Shown: one piece after another, positions 1 to 9,735 of the stretch
How the letters are laid out: every line of letters starts with the position of its first letter
How positions within the stretch are numbered: the first letter of the stretch is position 1
Notes under the pieces: model-generated
What the model was told of the DNA's origin: nothing
Databases searched by the model: none
Seen by the model: the letters and a program-made list of their open reading frames with translations, nothing else
Position numbers and translations under genes: made by a program
Assembly: GCA_003222135.1 (NCBI GenBank)
Contig: QHUM01000055.1
Location: forward strand, 1 to 64,000
DNA from: Gemmatimonadota bacterium
GTDB lineage: Bacteria > Gemmatimonadota > Gemmatimonadetes > Gemmatimonadales > GWC2-71-9
Reading direction: 5' to 3'
DNA length: 64,000 nt

Positions 1-23
1 TGTCGCAACCGGGTAGGGCGTCC

Positions 24-1421
24 GTGCATCCGTTGCTCATCTTGTTGGTGGGAATGAGCACGATCCTCGTGGGGATCGTCGTGCTGCGCCTGAACGCGTT
101 CCTGGCGCTGATCACCGCCGCGATCGTGGTCAGCCTGCTGGCTCCCGGTGAGCCCGCGGTGAAGATCGCTCGCGTGGCGGAGGGCTTCGGCCGCACGGCA
201 GGCACCGTCGGGATCGTCATCGCGCTGGCGGCGATCATCGGGAAAGCGATGATGGACAGCGGGGCGGCGGACCGGATCGTCAATGCGTTCCTCGCCTTGC
301 TGGGCGTCGAGCGGGGTGCGACGGCCCTGTGCGCTACCGGTTACGTGCTGTCGATTCCTGTCTTCTTCGACACGGTCTTCTATCTGCTGGTCCCCCTGGC
401 CCGCTCGATGCACGGGCGCACCAACCGCAACTATCTCAAGTACCTCCTGGCGATTGCGGCGGGCGCGGCGGCGACGCACACGCTGGTCCCGCCCACCCCC
501 GGACCGCTGGCGATCGCCGGGACGCTGGGCGTGGACTTGGGAACCATGGTTCTGGTCGGCATGGTCGTGGCGCTGCCGGCGGCGGGGGTCGGGCTGCTGT
601 TCGCGGGATGGGTGGACCGCCGCATGCCCGTAGTGCCTCGAACGGACTCCGCCGGAGGTGCCGCACGGTCGGCGGGCCTGCACCCGCTGCCCGGGCTCAT
701 CCCCTCGCTGCTCCCGATCGTGCTGCCCGTGCTGCTGATCTCGACGCACACGATCGTCGTGTCCATGACGCCGCAGCCGGGAATGCACCCCACGGGCTGG
801 TCGGCTCTGGCGCCCTACACCGCGATCATCGGGAATCCCAATCTGGCGCTGCTCGTATCCGCGGGCGTCGCCATGCGGGTGTACGCGCGGCATCGGGGGG
901 TGAGCCGGGCCGACCTCGCGGAGATGGTGGACACGTCCTTGATGAGCGCCGGAGTGATGATCCTCATCATTGCGGCGAGCGGGGGGTTCGGGGTCGCGCT
1001 GCAGGCCACAGGGATCGGGCCCGTGATCGAGCGGGCCTTCGTCGGGCACTCGGGGGGGGCCGCGTCGGGGACAGGCTCCGGCCTGATCTTTCTGTTCCTC
1101 GGGTTCGGCGTCGCGAGCCTGATCAAGATCGCCCAGGGCTCGAGTACGGTCGCGATGATCACCACGGCGGCGATGCTCGCGGCCATGCTGCCGGCGAGCG
1201 GGCACGGTCTTCCGTTTCACACCGTATATGTCGCGACCGCGATTGCCAGCGGGTCGCTCGTCGGGTCGTGGATGAACGACAGCGGGTTCTGGCTGTTTTC
1301 AAAGATGGGAGGCGTGACGGAGCTCGAGACCGTGAAGTCGTGGACTCCCGTCCTCGCCGCCGTCGGCGTCACCAGCATGGTGATGACCATCGGGCTCGCG
1401 CTCCTGGTGCCGCTGCGGTAG
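24..1421 (+). CDS. GntP-family gluconate/sugar-acid permease
   Basis: 465-aa multi-TM ORF; GntP-like motifs ([44 protein letters not shown]). Confidence 0.88.
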   Translation: MHPLLILLVGMSTILVGIVVLRLNAFLALITAAIVVSLLAPGEPAVKIARVAEGFGRTAGTVGIVIALAAIIGKAMMDSGAADRIVNAFLALLGVERGATALCATGYVLSIPVFFDTVFYLLVPLARSMHGRTNRNYLKYLLAIAAGAAATHTLVPPTPGPLAIAGTLGVDLGTMVLVGMVVALPAAGVGLLFAGWVDRRMPVVPRTDSAGGAARSAGLHPLPGLIPSLLPIVLPVLLISTHTIVVSMTPQPGMHPTGWSALAPYTAIIGNPNLALLVSAGVAMRVYARHRGVSRADLAEMVDTSLMSAGVMILIIAASGGFGVALQATGIGPVIERAFVGHSGGAASGTGSGLIFLFLGFGVASLIKIAQGSSTVAMITTAAMLAAMLPASGHGLPFHTVYVATAIASGSLVGSWMNDSGFWLFSKMGGVTELETVKSWTPVLAAVGVTSMVMTIGLALLVPLR

Positions 1422-1497
1422 CGAGTCGCCGCTAAGCGGCCAGTGTTCACACGCTGAAGCGTGTGCTCGGCCCAGCACAACGCTGAAGCGTGCTCGC
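1421..1497. repeat. Compound palindromic element between gntP-like gene and yjhG
   Basis: GCCGCTAAGCGGC (1428-1440), CACACGCTGAAGCGTGTG (1448-1465)+CTCGGC, AGCACaaCGCTGAAGCGTGCT (1474-1494); outer arms GCGAG (1421-1425)/CTCGC (1493-1497). Confidence 0.8.
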
Positions 1498-1518
1498 GGT
1501 CTGGCGATCCGCCTCCCA

Positions 1519-3423
1519 TTGCAGCAACGTTCCCGGGATGCACGCGAAGCTGGATCGAGCGGCAACCTCTTCGGCTTGACGCAGAACGTGGGCATGGGCT
1601 GGAGTCCCGCGTCGCTCGGCGGCCCGCAGTATGTCATCGTCAGCACCCACGGCGGCTTGCGCGGCGAGGACGGCAGCCCGGTGGCGCTGGGATACCACAC
1701 CGGGCACTGGGAGATCGGGCTGCTGGTCCGGGCGGCAGCCGAGACGCTGCGCGCCGCGGGGGCGATCCCCTTTGCGGCGTACTGCAGCGACCCGTGCGAC
1801 GGCCGCACCCAGGGAACCACGGGGATGTTCGACAGCCTGCCGTATCGCAACGACGCGGCCGTCGTGATGCGCCGGCTGATCCGCTCCCTCCCCACGGCGT
1901 CGGGCGTGATGGGCGTCGCCACGTGCGACAAGGGGCTGCCGGCGACCATGCTGGCGCTCGCGGGATGCCGGGACCTGCCAGGCGTGATTGTGCCCGGCGG
2001 CGTGACGCTGCCGGCGGTCGGGAGCGAGGACGCGGGGACGGTGCAGAGCCTGGGCGCGCGCTTCGCCCGGGACTTGGTAAGCCTCGACTATGCGGCCACC
2101 ATGGGGTGCCGGGCGTGCGGGTCTGCGGGCGGCGGCTGCCAGTTCCTCGGGACCGCGGCGACGTCGCAGGTCGTGGCGGAGGCGCTCGGCCTGGCGCTAC
2201 CGCACAGCGCGCTGGCGCCGTCGGGTGAGCCGGCGTGGCTCGAGCTGGGCCACCGCTCGGCCCTCGCCCTGCTGCGCCTTCACTCGCTCACAATTCCGAT
2301 CAAGCGAATCCTGACCCAGCACGCGGTCGAGAATGCGATGCTGGTGCACGCGGCCTTCGGCGGGTCGACGAACCTGGTGCTGCACATTCCGGCGATTGCG
2401 CATGCGGCGGGGCTCCGGCCGCCCATCGTGGACGACTGGATCCGCGTGAATCGGGCCACGCCGCGTCTGGTCGATGCCCTGCCGAACGGCCCGCGCGGCC
2501 ATCCCACCGTGCAGGTCTTCATGGCTGGCGGTGTGCCCGAGGTGATGCTGCACCTGCGTCGCATGGGCCTGCTGCACGGCGAGGTGCTCACGGCGACGGG
2601 CGACACCCTCGATACGACGCTCGACTGGTGGGCGACGAGCGACCGGCGCCGCGAGGCGCGGGCGCGGCTCGCCGCCGGCGCGGCGGTCGCTCCCGACGAC
2701 GTCATCATGGGTCCCGACGCCGCGCGTCGCGCCGGCCTGACCAGCACCGTTGTGTTCCCGGTCGGCAACTTGGCGCCCGAGGGGGCCGTGATCAAAGCCA
2801 CCGCGCTCGACCCCTCCGTCGTGGGAGACGATCAGGTCTATCGCCACCGAGGGCCCGCGCGCGTGTTCGTGGACGAGCGGGACGCGATTCGGGCCGTGAA
2901 AGGAGCGACCGAGCGGCCCATCCGACCGGGAGACGTGATCGTGCTGATCGGGACGGGGCCGTCGGGCACGGGGATGCAGGAGACCGCGCAGATCACCACC
3001 GCGCTCCGATATCTCCCCTGGGGCAAGCAAGTCGCGCTCCTCACCGACGGCCGTTTCTCGGGGTTCTCAAGCGGCGCGTGCGTGGGCCACATCGGACCGG
3101 AGGCGCTGCACGGCGGCCCGATCGGCCGGCTGCGCGATGACGACTTGATCGAGATTGTGATCGACCGCAGCACGCTCATGGGTTCGGTGGACCTCGTGGG
3201 AGCGGCCGGGCAGCCGCTCGACGCGGCCGGGTGCGCCGCGCTGCTCGCGCAACGGAGCCCGCACCCTGGGCTCGCGCCCCACCCCGCCCTGCCGGCGGAC
3301 ACCCGTCTGTGGGCGGCCCTGCAGCGGGTGAGCGGCGGCACGTGGGCGGGCTGCGTGTACGACGTCGATCGCATCGTGGCGGCGCTCGAGGCCGGTCTCA
3401 ACCTCAGCAAGGAGGTGGAGTGA
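1519..3423 (+). CDS. yjhG: IlvD/Edd-family dehydratase, YjhG/YagF (D-xylonate dehydratase) subfamily; TTG start, short N-terminus
   Basis: Near colinear with remembered YjhG motifs: [34 protein letters not shown]-like, [54 protein letters not shown]. Confidence 0.88.
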   Translation: MQQRSRDAREAGSSGNLFGLTQNVGMGWSPASLGGPQYVIVSTHGGLRGEDGSPVALGYHTGHWEIGLLVRAAAETLRAAGAIPFAAYCSDPCDGRTQGTTGMFDSLPYRNDAAVVMRRLIRSLPTASGVMGVATCDKGLPATMLALAGCRDLPGVIVPGGVTLPAVGSEDAGTVQSLGARFARDLVSLDYAATMGCRACGSAGGGCQFLGTAATSQVVAEALGLALPHSALAPSGEPAWLELGHRSALALLRLHSLTIPIKRILTQHAVENAMLVHAAFGGSTNLVLHIPAIAHAAGLRPPIVDDWIRVNRATPRLVDALPNGPRGHPTVQVFMAGGVPEVMLHLRRMGLLHGEVLTATGDTLDTTLDWWATSDRRREARARLAAGAAVAPDDVIMGPDAARRAGLTSTVVFPVGNLAPEGAVIKATALDPSVVGDDQVYRHRGPARVFVDERDAIRAVKGATERPIRPGDVIVLIGTGPSGTGMQETAQITTALRYLPWGKQVALLTDGRFSGFSSGACVGHIGPEALHGGPIGRLRDDDLIEIVIDRSTLMGSVDLVGAAGQPLDAAGCAALLAQRSPHPGLAPHPALPADTRLWAALQRVSGGTWAGCVYDVDRIVAALEAGLNLSKEVE

Positions 3424-3436
3424 TCGTTGTTCATGA

Positions 3437-4425
3437 CGGCCGGGACGACTGCGGCGCAGCTCACGGCGTGGCCGCTCCGGGCGGCGGGAGCTGCGCGGCG
3501 AAGTTTTTGGAGCGCCGTGGCGGCTGCGGATTCCCGAACGCGACTACTTGAGCTTCTACGTCGTGGCCCGCGGCAGCGCGTGGCTCGAGGTGCGCGGCGG
3601 GCGCCCGCTTCCGCTTTCCACGGGCGACGCGGTGATCCTCCCGCTCGGTTCGGCACACGAGCTGCGCGACGTCGACCGCCGTGACGTGCCCCCGCTGAGC
3701 TTCGACTTCGACGCCTGTCCGCGGGAGCCACACGCGGCCCGCGCGGGCGGCGATGGACCGGTGACGTCCATCATCCTCGGACTCTTCACGCTGGGAAGCG
3801 CGCCGCGCAACGCGCTGCTCGCATCACTCCCGTCGGCTATCCATCTCCCCGCGGGAGCGGTGTCGGCCAGCCCGCAGCTCGCCGGCCTCGTGCCGCTCAT
3901 TCTCAGCGAGAGCGGGTCACCGGGCGCCGGAAGCTCGATCGTGCTCGCGCGCCTGGCCGACTTGCTCTTCGTGCACGCCCTGCGATTCTGGATCTCGACG
4001 GTGGACGCGCCGGCCTGCGGGCTGGGCGCGGTGGCCGATCCGGCCATCGGCGGCGCGCTGCGCCTGATGCATGCGCGTCCCGCCGAGCCGTGGACGGTCG
4101 AGCGGCTCGGCTCGTCGGTCGCGATGTCGCGCTCGGCGTTCGCGGCGCGATTTTCGGAGCTCGTGGGAGAGTCACCGCTGCAGTACCTGGCGAGCTGGCG
4201 CATGACGCTCGCCGCTCAGCGCCTGCGCGAAGACGACGCGGTCATCGCGACGTGGCCCAGGCGGTCGGCTACGCTAATCCGGTCGCGTTCAGCAAGGCGT
4301 TCGCGCGGATGCAGGGCGTCGGGCCGGGCACGTTTCGCCGGCGCGAGCGGCTCGCGCGGCGTGCGCCGCGACAGGCAACGGAACGCCCGAAGCCCAGGCT
4401 CCAGCGACACGCCCGGAGCAGGTAA
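3437..4425 (+). pseudogene. AraC-family regulator (cupin N-terminal + HTH), frameshifted
   Basis: Cupin-like LSFYVVARGSAWLEVRGGRPLPLSTGDAVILPLGSAHELRD and HTH1 in the frame of ORF 3548..4483. HTH2 ([32 protein letters not shown]) continues in the frame of ORF 4090..4425 after a 1-nt loss near 4246-4250. Confidence 0.75.
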
Positions 4426-4456
4426 GCTCTGCCTGCCTCCGTGCGCATGGGCATCG

Positions 4457-4492
4457 ACCTGGGGCGAGCGGGAACCCCGATAGCCCCAAGGT
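4457..4492. repeat. Nested inverted repeat between araC-like pseudogene and the Mo-hydroxylase operon
   Basis: ACCTGGGGC gag CGGG aac CCCG ata GCCCCAAGGT: two nested stems, one 1-nt bulge, no T tract. Confidence 0.45.
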
Positions 4493-4556
4493 CCTTCATC
4501 AGAAGCTGCGCTGTATCCGCCAAGCTCACCCTTCGCCATCTCATGGAGAACTGGTC

Positions 4557-5030
4557 ATGGCAACGCTGAACATCAACGGACGCGACGTGACGGTCGACGT
4601 GCCCGCGGATATGCCGATCCTGTGGGTGCTGCGTGATGTCGTCGGCCTGACCGGCACGAAGTTCGGCTGCGGCATCGCCGCCTGCGGAGCATGTACCGTG
4701 CACCTGGACGGGCAGCCCACCCGCTCGTGCGTCACGCCCGTGAGCGCGGCCGTCGGCAAGCGGATCACCACCATCGAGGCGATCGGCGAGACGCCGGCCG
4801 GCAAGAAGGTGCAGCAGGCGTGGCTGGACCTCGAGGTCGTGCAGTGTGGCTACTGCCAGTCGGGCCAGATCATGGCGGCGTCGGCGCTCGTGGCGAAGAC
4901 CGCGAATCCCAGCGACGCCGACATCGATGCGGCAATGTCGGGCAATATCTGTCGCTGCGGCACGTACGTGCGCATCCGCGCCGCCATCAAGCAGGCGGCG
5001 CGCGGACCCGCCGTCGGGAAGGGAGCCTGA
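4557..5030 (+). CDS. (2Fe-2S)-binding small subunit of molybdenum hydroxylase (IorA/CoxS-like)
   Basis: [20 protein letters not shown] and [10 protein letters not shown]...[15 protein letters not shown] motifs; GGAG Shine-Dalgarno upstream. Confidence 0.9.
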   Translation: MATLNINGRDVTVDVPADMPILWVLRDVVGLTGTKFGCGIAACGACTVHLDGQPTRSCVTPVSAAVGKRITTIEAIGETPAGKKVQQAWLDLEVVQCGYCQSGQIMAASALVAKTANPSDADIDAAMSGNICRCGTYVRIRAAIKQAARGPAVGKGA

Positions 5031-5032
5031 CC

Positions 5033-7189
5033 ATGCACACCGTATCGCGCCGCGACTTCGTGGTGGTGCTCACCAGCGCCGCAGGCGGGCTCCTGCTGGG
5101 CTGCCGGATGGGTGATCGGTCGGGCGCGCCACCTGCCGCCGGCGCGGGGTCGTCGCCGGGCTTCGCGCCGAACGCGTTCATCCGCATCGGCACCGATGGT
5201 CGCATCACGCTCGTCATGAATCAGATCGAAATGGGGCAAGGCATGTATACGTCGATGCCTATGCTCCTGGCGGAAGAGCTGGAGGTCGGGCTGGACCAGG
5301 TCCAGCTCGAGCACGCCCCACCGAACGACAAGCTGTACGCCAATCCGCTGATCGGTTTCCAGGTGACGGGCGGCTCGACGTCGGTGCGCGCGATGTACAC
5401 CCCCCTGCGGACGGCAGGCGCGACTGCGCGGACGATGCTCGTCGCCGCCGCCGCCCGGACGTGGGAGGTCGACCCGGCGTCGTGCCGGGCGCACCAAGGC
5501 GTGGTGACCCACGCGGCGACCGGCCGTACGCTCAGCTACGGCGCGCTGGCCGACCAGGCCGCCAAGCTGCCGGTGCCGGAAAAGGTGGCGCTCAAGGATC
5601 CCAAGGACTTCACGTTGATCGGCACGCCCGCGAAGCGGCTGGACACGCCGGACAAGGTGACTGGCAAGGCCGAGTTCGGCATCGACGTGCGCCTGCCCGG
5701 AATGAAGGTCGCCACTGTCGCGGCGAGCCCGGTGCTGGGCGGCAAGGTCGCTGGCCTGGACGAAGCCAAGGCCAAGGCGATCCCCGGCGTGCAGCAGATC
5801 GTCCGGCTGGACGATACCGTCGCCGTCGTCGCCGACCACATGTGGGCGGCAAAGCAGGGGCTCGCGGCGCTCGCCATCCGCTGGGACGATGGGCCGAACG
5901 CCAAAGTGAGCACGTCCGATGTCGTCCAGGAGCTGGACGCGGCTTCCAAGCAGCCCGGCGTGGTCGCCCGCAAGCAGGGCGACGCCGCCGCGGCCATCGC
6001 CGGCGCGGCCCAGAAGCTCGAAGCGGTGTACCAGGTCCCCTTCCTGGCCCACGCCACGATGGAGCCGATGAACTGCACGGTCCACGTGCGCAAGGACGGC
6101 TGCGAGGTGTGGACCTGCTCGCAGGTGCTGAGCCGGGCGCAAGCGACGGCGGCCCAGGTCACCGGACTCCCGTTGGAGAAGGTGGTGGTGCACAACCACC
6201 TGCTGGGCGGCGGGTTCGGCCGGCGGCTCGAAGTCGACTACGTGACGCAGGCCGTCCGCATCGGCAAGCAGGTCGAGGGACCCGTCAAGGTCGTCTGGAC
6301 GCGCGAGGAAGATGTCCAGCATGACGTCTACCGCCCGTACTATTACGACCGGATCGCTGCCGGGCTCGATGCCCGCGGCAAGCCGGTCGCGTGGAGCCAT
6401 CGGCTGGTCGGTCCGTCGATCCTCGCTCGCTGGGCGCCGCCCGCGTTCAAGGACGGGATCGACGGCGACGCGGTGGACGCAGCCATCCACCTGATCTACG
6501 ACATTCCAGCGATCCGGGTCGAGTACGTGCGTCACGAGGAGCCGGTGCTCAACACCGGTTTCTGGCGGGGCGTGGGGCCCACCCACAACGTGTTCGTGAT
6601 CGAGAGCTTCATCGATGAGCTCGCCGCTGCGGCGAAGACCGATCCCGTCGCGTACCGGCGTGCGCTCCTGGGCAAGGCGCCGCGGGCCCGGGCGGTGCTC
6701 GACCTCGCGGCGAAACAGGCCGGCTGGGAGCGTCCCCTGCCCGCCGGGCGCGGCCGCGGCGTGTCCCTCCTCTATAGCGGATGGGACACCTACGTGGCTC
6801 AAGTCGCCGAGGTGGAGGTGTCCAAGGCGGGTGAGGTGCGGGTGCACCGGATCGTCTGCGCCGTCGATTGCGGCACGATCGTGAACCCGGACATCGTGAA
6901 GGCGCAGATCGAAGGTGGCGTGGTGTTCGGCATCAGCGGCGCGCTGTGGGGCGAGATCACGCTCAAGAACGGGCGGGTCGAGCAGTCGAATTTCAACAAT
7001 TACCGGACGTTACGGATGAACGAAACGCCCACGATCGAGGTGCACCTGGTGCGGAACGGCGAGGCGCCCGGCGGGATCGGCGAGCCGGGCACCGCGGTCA
7101 CTGCCCCGGCCCTGGCCAACGCGATCTTCGCAGCCACCGGCAAGCGCATCCGCAGGCTCCCGGTGAAAGACCAACTCCGCTCGACTTGA
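5033..7189 (+). CDS. Mo-pterin-dependent aldehyde/isoquinoline oxidoreductase large subunit (IorB-like), Tat signal
   Basis: N-terminal SRRDF Tat motif and lipobox-like LLLGC; NQIEMGQGMYTSMPMLLAEEL, GGGFGRRLEVDYV, GVGPTHNVFVIESFIDELA, GIGEPGTAVTAPALANAIF. Confidence 0.9.
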   Translation: MHTVSRRDFVVVLTSAAGGLLLGCRMGDRSGAPPAAGAGSSPGFAPNAFIRIGTDGRITLVMNQIEMGQGMYTSMPMLLAEELEVGLDQVQLEHAPPNDKLYANPLIGFQVTGGSTSVRAMYTPLRTAGATARTMLVAAAARTWEVDPASCRAHQGVVTHAATGRTLSYGALADQAAKLPVPEKVALKDPKDFTLIGTPAKRLDTPDKVTGKAEFGIDVRLPGMKVATVAASPVLGGKVAGLDEAKAKAIPGVQQIVRLDDTVAVVADHMWAAKQGLAALAIRWDDGPNAKVSTSDVVQELDAASKQPGVVARKQGDAAAAIAGAAQKLEAVYQVPFLAHATMEPMNCTVHVRKDGCEVWTCSQVLSRAQATAAQVTGLPLEKVVVHNHLLGGGFGRRLEVDYVTQAVRIGKQVEGPVKVVWTREEDVQHDVYRPYYYDRIAAGLDARGKPVAWSHRLVGPSILARWAPPAFKDGIDGDAVDAAIHLIYDIPAIRVEYVRHEEPVLNTGFWRGVGPTHNVFVIESFIDELAAAAKTDPVAYRRALLGKAPRARAVLDLAAKQAGWERPLPAGRGRGVSLLYSGWDTYVAQVAEVEVSKAGEVRVHRIVCAVDCGTIVNPDIVKAQIEGGVVFGISGALWGEITLKNGRVEQSNFNNYRTLRMNETPTIEVHLVRNGEAPGGIGEPGTAVTAPALANAIFAATGKRIRRLPVKDQLRST

Positions 7190-7211
7190 GGAGAACGTAC
7201 CGCCCAGGGTG

Positions 7212-7814
7212 CTAGCGCCTCAGGCGGCGCCGAATTAACAGCCCGAGGCCCAGCACCGCGGCGAGCGCGACGACGGCCAGCGCGCCGTTGACGCGCGCGA
7301 CCGCCCGCAGGACTGCGTCCAGGTTCGTGCCCAGCCCGGTCACGAGGTACGTGAGGACCCCGTACCACAGCGCCGACGCGAGGGCCAGCGGGACGAGTGC
7401 CCGCACCGGCGGGACGCCAGCGATCCCGGCGAACGGCATCACCACGCCACGCCACACCGGCAGCAGCCGGCTCAGGAAGATCCCGTACGTTCCATGGCGA
7501 TGATACTGTCGCTCGATGTGCCCCATGGTGCGCTCGGAGAGGAGGCGCCGTCCGAGTGTCCCCTGGAAAAATCGCCGGCCGAACCGGTGGGAGGCGAAAT
7601 ACACGGCCGCCCCGGAGCCGACGTTAGCACTCCACGTGAGTCCGAACACGGCCCATGGATCCAGCGTCCCTCGCCCCGCCAGGAATGCGCCGAGCGCAAC
7701 GACGGTGTCCGCGGGAACGGGGGGAAAAATATTTTCGAGAGCGGCGAAGACGGCAATCAGGGCGTAGAGCGGGCCTGGCGGGAGGGATTCGAGCGAGTGG
7801 ACGAGATCGGTCAC
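7212..7814 (-). CDS. DedA-family membrane protein
   Basis: ENIFPPVPADTVVALGAFLAGRG and SRLLPVWRGVVMPFAGIAGV motifs; GTG start overlaps ispF stop. Confidence 0.87.
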   Translation of the reverse strand: MTDLVHSLESLPPGPLYALIAVFAALENIFPPVPADTVVALGAFLAGRGTLDPWAVFGLTWSANVGSGAAVYFASHRFGRRFFQGTLGRRLLSERTMGHIERQYHRHGTYGIFLSRLLPVWRGVVMPFAGIAGVPPVRALVPLALASALWYGVLTYLVTGLGTNLDAVLRAVARVNGALAVVALAAVLGLGLLIRRRLRR

Positions 7815-8278
7815 TCCAACAGCGCGACCGCGATGACCGCGATCCCCTCCGCCCGTCCGATCCACCCCATCCCCTCGTTGGTCTTCCCCTTCACCGAGAT
7901 GGCGCCCGGCGCCACGGACACGGCTCCGGCCAGCCGCTCCCGCATTTGCGTCACATGGGGCCCGATCTTCGGCTGCTCGGCGATGACGGTGACGTCGGCC
8001 TGCACGAGCCTGTGACCCGCCGCCAGCACCGCGCGGTACGCCTGTTTCAAGAGCTCCAGCGAGTCGGCGCCTTGCCAGCGGGGATCGGAATCGGGAAACA
8101 TCGTGCCGATGTCTCCGAGCCCGGCGGCACCCAGCACGGCGTCGGTGAGCGCATGGGCGATCGCGTCGGCATCGGAGTGGCCGGCGAGACCGAGCGGGTG
8201 CGCGATCTCGACGCCGCCGAGGATCAGCTTGCGGCCGGGGGAGAAGCGGTGCGAGTCGTACCCGAGGCCGACACGCAT
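7811..8278 (-). CDS. ispF: 2-C-methyl-D-erythritol 2,4-cyclodiphosphate synthase
   Basis: RVGLGYDSHRF, GGVEIAHPLGLAGHSDADAIAHALTDA, GDIGTMFPDSDP. Confidence 0.96.
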   Translation of the reverse strand: MRVGLGYDSHRFSPGRKLILGGVEIAHPLGLAGHSDADAIAHALTDAVLGAAGLGDIGTMFPDSDPRWQGADSLELLKQAYRAVLAAGHRLVQADVTVIAEQPKIGPHVTQMRERLAGAVSVAPGAISVKGKTNEGMGWIGRAEGIAVIAVALLE

Positions 8279-8290
8279 GACCTGGCGACG

Positions 8291-8686
8291 TCAGACCTTG
8301 AGGATGCGGATCGCGAGCAGCGCCGCGTTCTTCACGTTGTCGATTCCGACCGTGGCGACCGGCACGCCGCTCGGCAGCTGCGCGGTGGCGAGCAGCGCGT
8401 CCAGCCCGTTCAAGGGTCCGGCGGCGAACGGCACGCCGATCACCGGCAGGTCCGTGAGCGAGGCGGCGAACCCCGGCAGGGCCGCCGACAGCCCCGCGCC
8501 CGCGATGATGACCTTGAATCCTTGACCCCTGGCACCCGACACCAGCTTGGCCGTCTGCTCCGGTTGGCGGTGCGCCGAGGACACGTGGAATTCGTATGAA
8601 ACGCCCGCCTTGCTCAGCACTTCGAAGGCGGGCTCGATCCTCGGCTTGTCGCTCTCGGAGCCGACGAGAATGAGCACGTCGGGCAT
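8291..8686 (-). CDS. purE: 5-(carboxyamino)imidazole ribonucleotide mutase
   Basis: LVGSESDKPRIEPAFEVL, VSSAHRQPEQT, GAGLSAALPGFAASLTDLPVIGVP. Confidence 0.94.
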   Translation of the reverse strand: MPDVLILVGSESDKPRIEPAFEVLSKAGVSYEFHVSSAHRQPEQTAKLVSGARGQGFKVIIAGAGLSAALPGFAASLTDLPVIGVPFAAGPLNGLDALLATAQLPSGVPVATVGIDNVKNAALLAIRILKV

Positions 8687-9735
8687 CAGGCTGCTTCGTC
8701 GATGACGCTGTAGTCCTGGCGGCGCTGGCGCGGCACATAGCCCGCGTCGGCGATCAGCCGCTGCATCTCCGGCAACGTCATCCGCCACGTCGTGCCCGCC
8801 GCCGAGACGACGTTCTCTTCCATCATGAGCGAGCCGAAGTCGTTCGCGCCGAAGCGGAGCGCCACCTGCCCGACCTTGGGGCCCATCGTCACCCAGGACG
8901 CCTGGATATTCGGGACGTTGTCGAGCACGATGCGCGCGATCGCCTGGGTGCGCAGGTACGTGACGGCGTCGGTCTTGGGGAGGTGCTCGAGCTCGGTATG
9001 CTCGGGCTGGAGCGGCCAACAGATGAAGGCGGTGAAGCCGCCGGTGCGCGCCTGGACCTCCCGGACGCGGAACAGGTGCTCGATGCGGTCGGCCGCGGTC
9101 TCGCCCAGGCCGTACATCATGGTGACCGACGTCTTCAACCTCAGCCGGTGGGCCGTCTCCATCACTTCGAGCCAGCGGTCGGCGCCGGCCTTCTTTTTCG
9201 CCACGCGGTCCCGGATCTCCTGCACGAGAATCTCACCACCGCCGCCGGGAACCGAATCGAGCCCCGCCGCGACCAGCTCGCGGATCACCTCTTCGAGCGT
9301 CATTCCGAAACGGCCGGCGAAGAAGTCGATCTCGGACGGAGAGAAGCCGTGGATGTGGATCGGGTGATGCCGCTTGATGTAGCGCAGCAGGTCCAGGTAC
9401 CAGGCAAACGGGATGTAGGGGTTGTGGCCGCCCTGGATCAGGATCTGCACGCCGCCCAGCGCGCGCAGCTCGTCGATCTTCCGGCCGATCTGCTCGAACG
9501 AGAGCACGTAGCCCTCGGCGTGCTTGGGACGGCGGTAGAACGCGCAGAACTTGCAGTCGGCGACGCAGACGTTGGTGTAGTTGATGTTCCGGTCGATGAT
9601 GTACGTGACGACGTTCTCGGGGTGCAGGCGCCAGCGCGCTTGATCGGCGAGCGCACCCAGCTCGAGCAGCGTGGCCCGCTCGTACAGCTCCAGCGCGGAG
9701 CGGAATTCGGAGGACGTGCGGTCGACCACGCTCAC
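8686..9735 (-). CDS. mqnC: Dehypoxanthine futalosine cyclase (futalosine menaquinone pathway)
   Basis: Radical SAM CVADCKFCAFYRRPK; YIIDRNINYTN; GGHNPYIPFAWYLDLL; SVPGGGGEIL; neighbouring mqnA and mqnE. Confidence 0.93.
   Translation of the reverse strand: MSVVDRTSSEFRSALELYERATLLELGALADQARWRLHPENVVTYIIDRNINYTNVCVADCKFCAFYRRPKHAEGYVLSFEQIGRKIDELRALGGVQILIQGGHNPYIPFAWYLDLLRYIKRHHPIHIHGFSPSEIDFFAGRFGMTLEEVIRELVAAGLDSVPGGGGEILVQEIRDRVAKKKAGADRWLEVMETAHRLRLKTSVTMMYGLGETAADRIEHLFRVREVQARTGGFTAFICWPLQPEHTELEHLPKTDAVTYLRTQAIARIVLDNVPNIQASWVTMGPKVGQVALRFGANDFGSLMMEENVVSAAGTTWRMTLPEMQRLIADAGYVPRQRRQDYSVIDEAA

Noticed and set aside
329-1435. 368-aa ORF overlapping the GntP-like gene
   Set aside because: Out-of-frame shadow ORF: Arg/Gly/Ala-rich, no family motifs, typical high-GC artefact.
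4691-7189. 832-aa version of the Mo-hydroxylase large subunit
   Set aside because: Residues before the ATG at 5033 overlap the Fe-S subunit out of frame; the Tat motif supports 5033 as the start.
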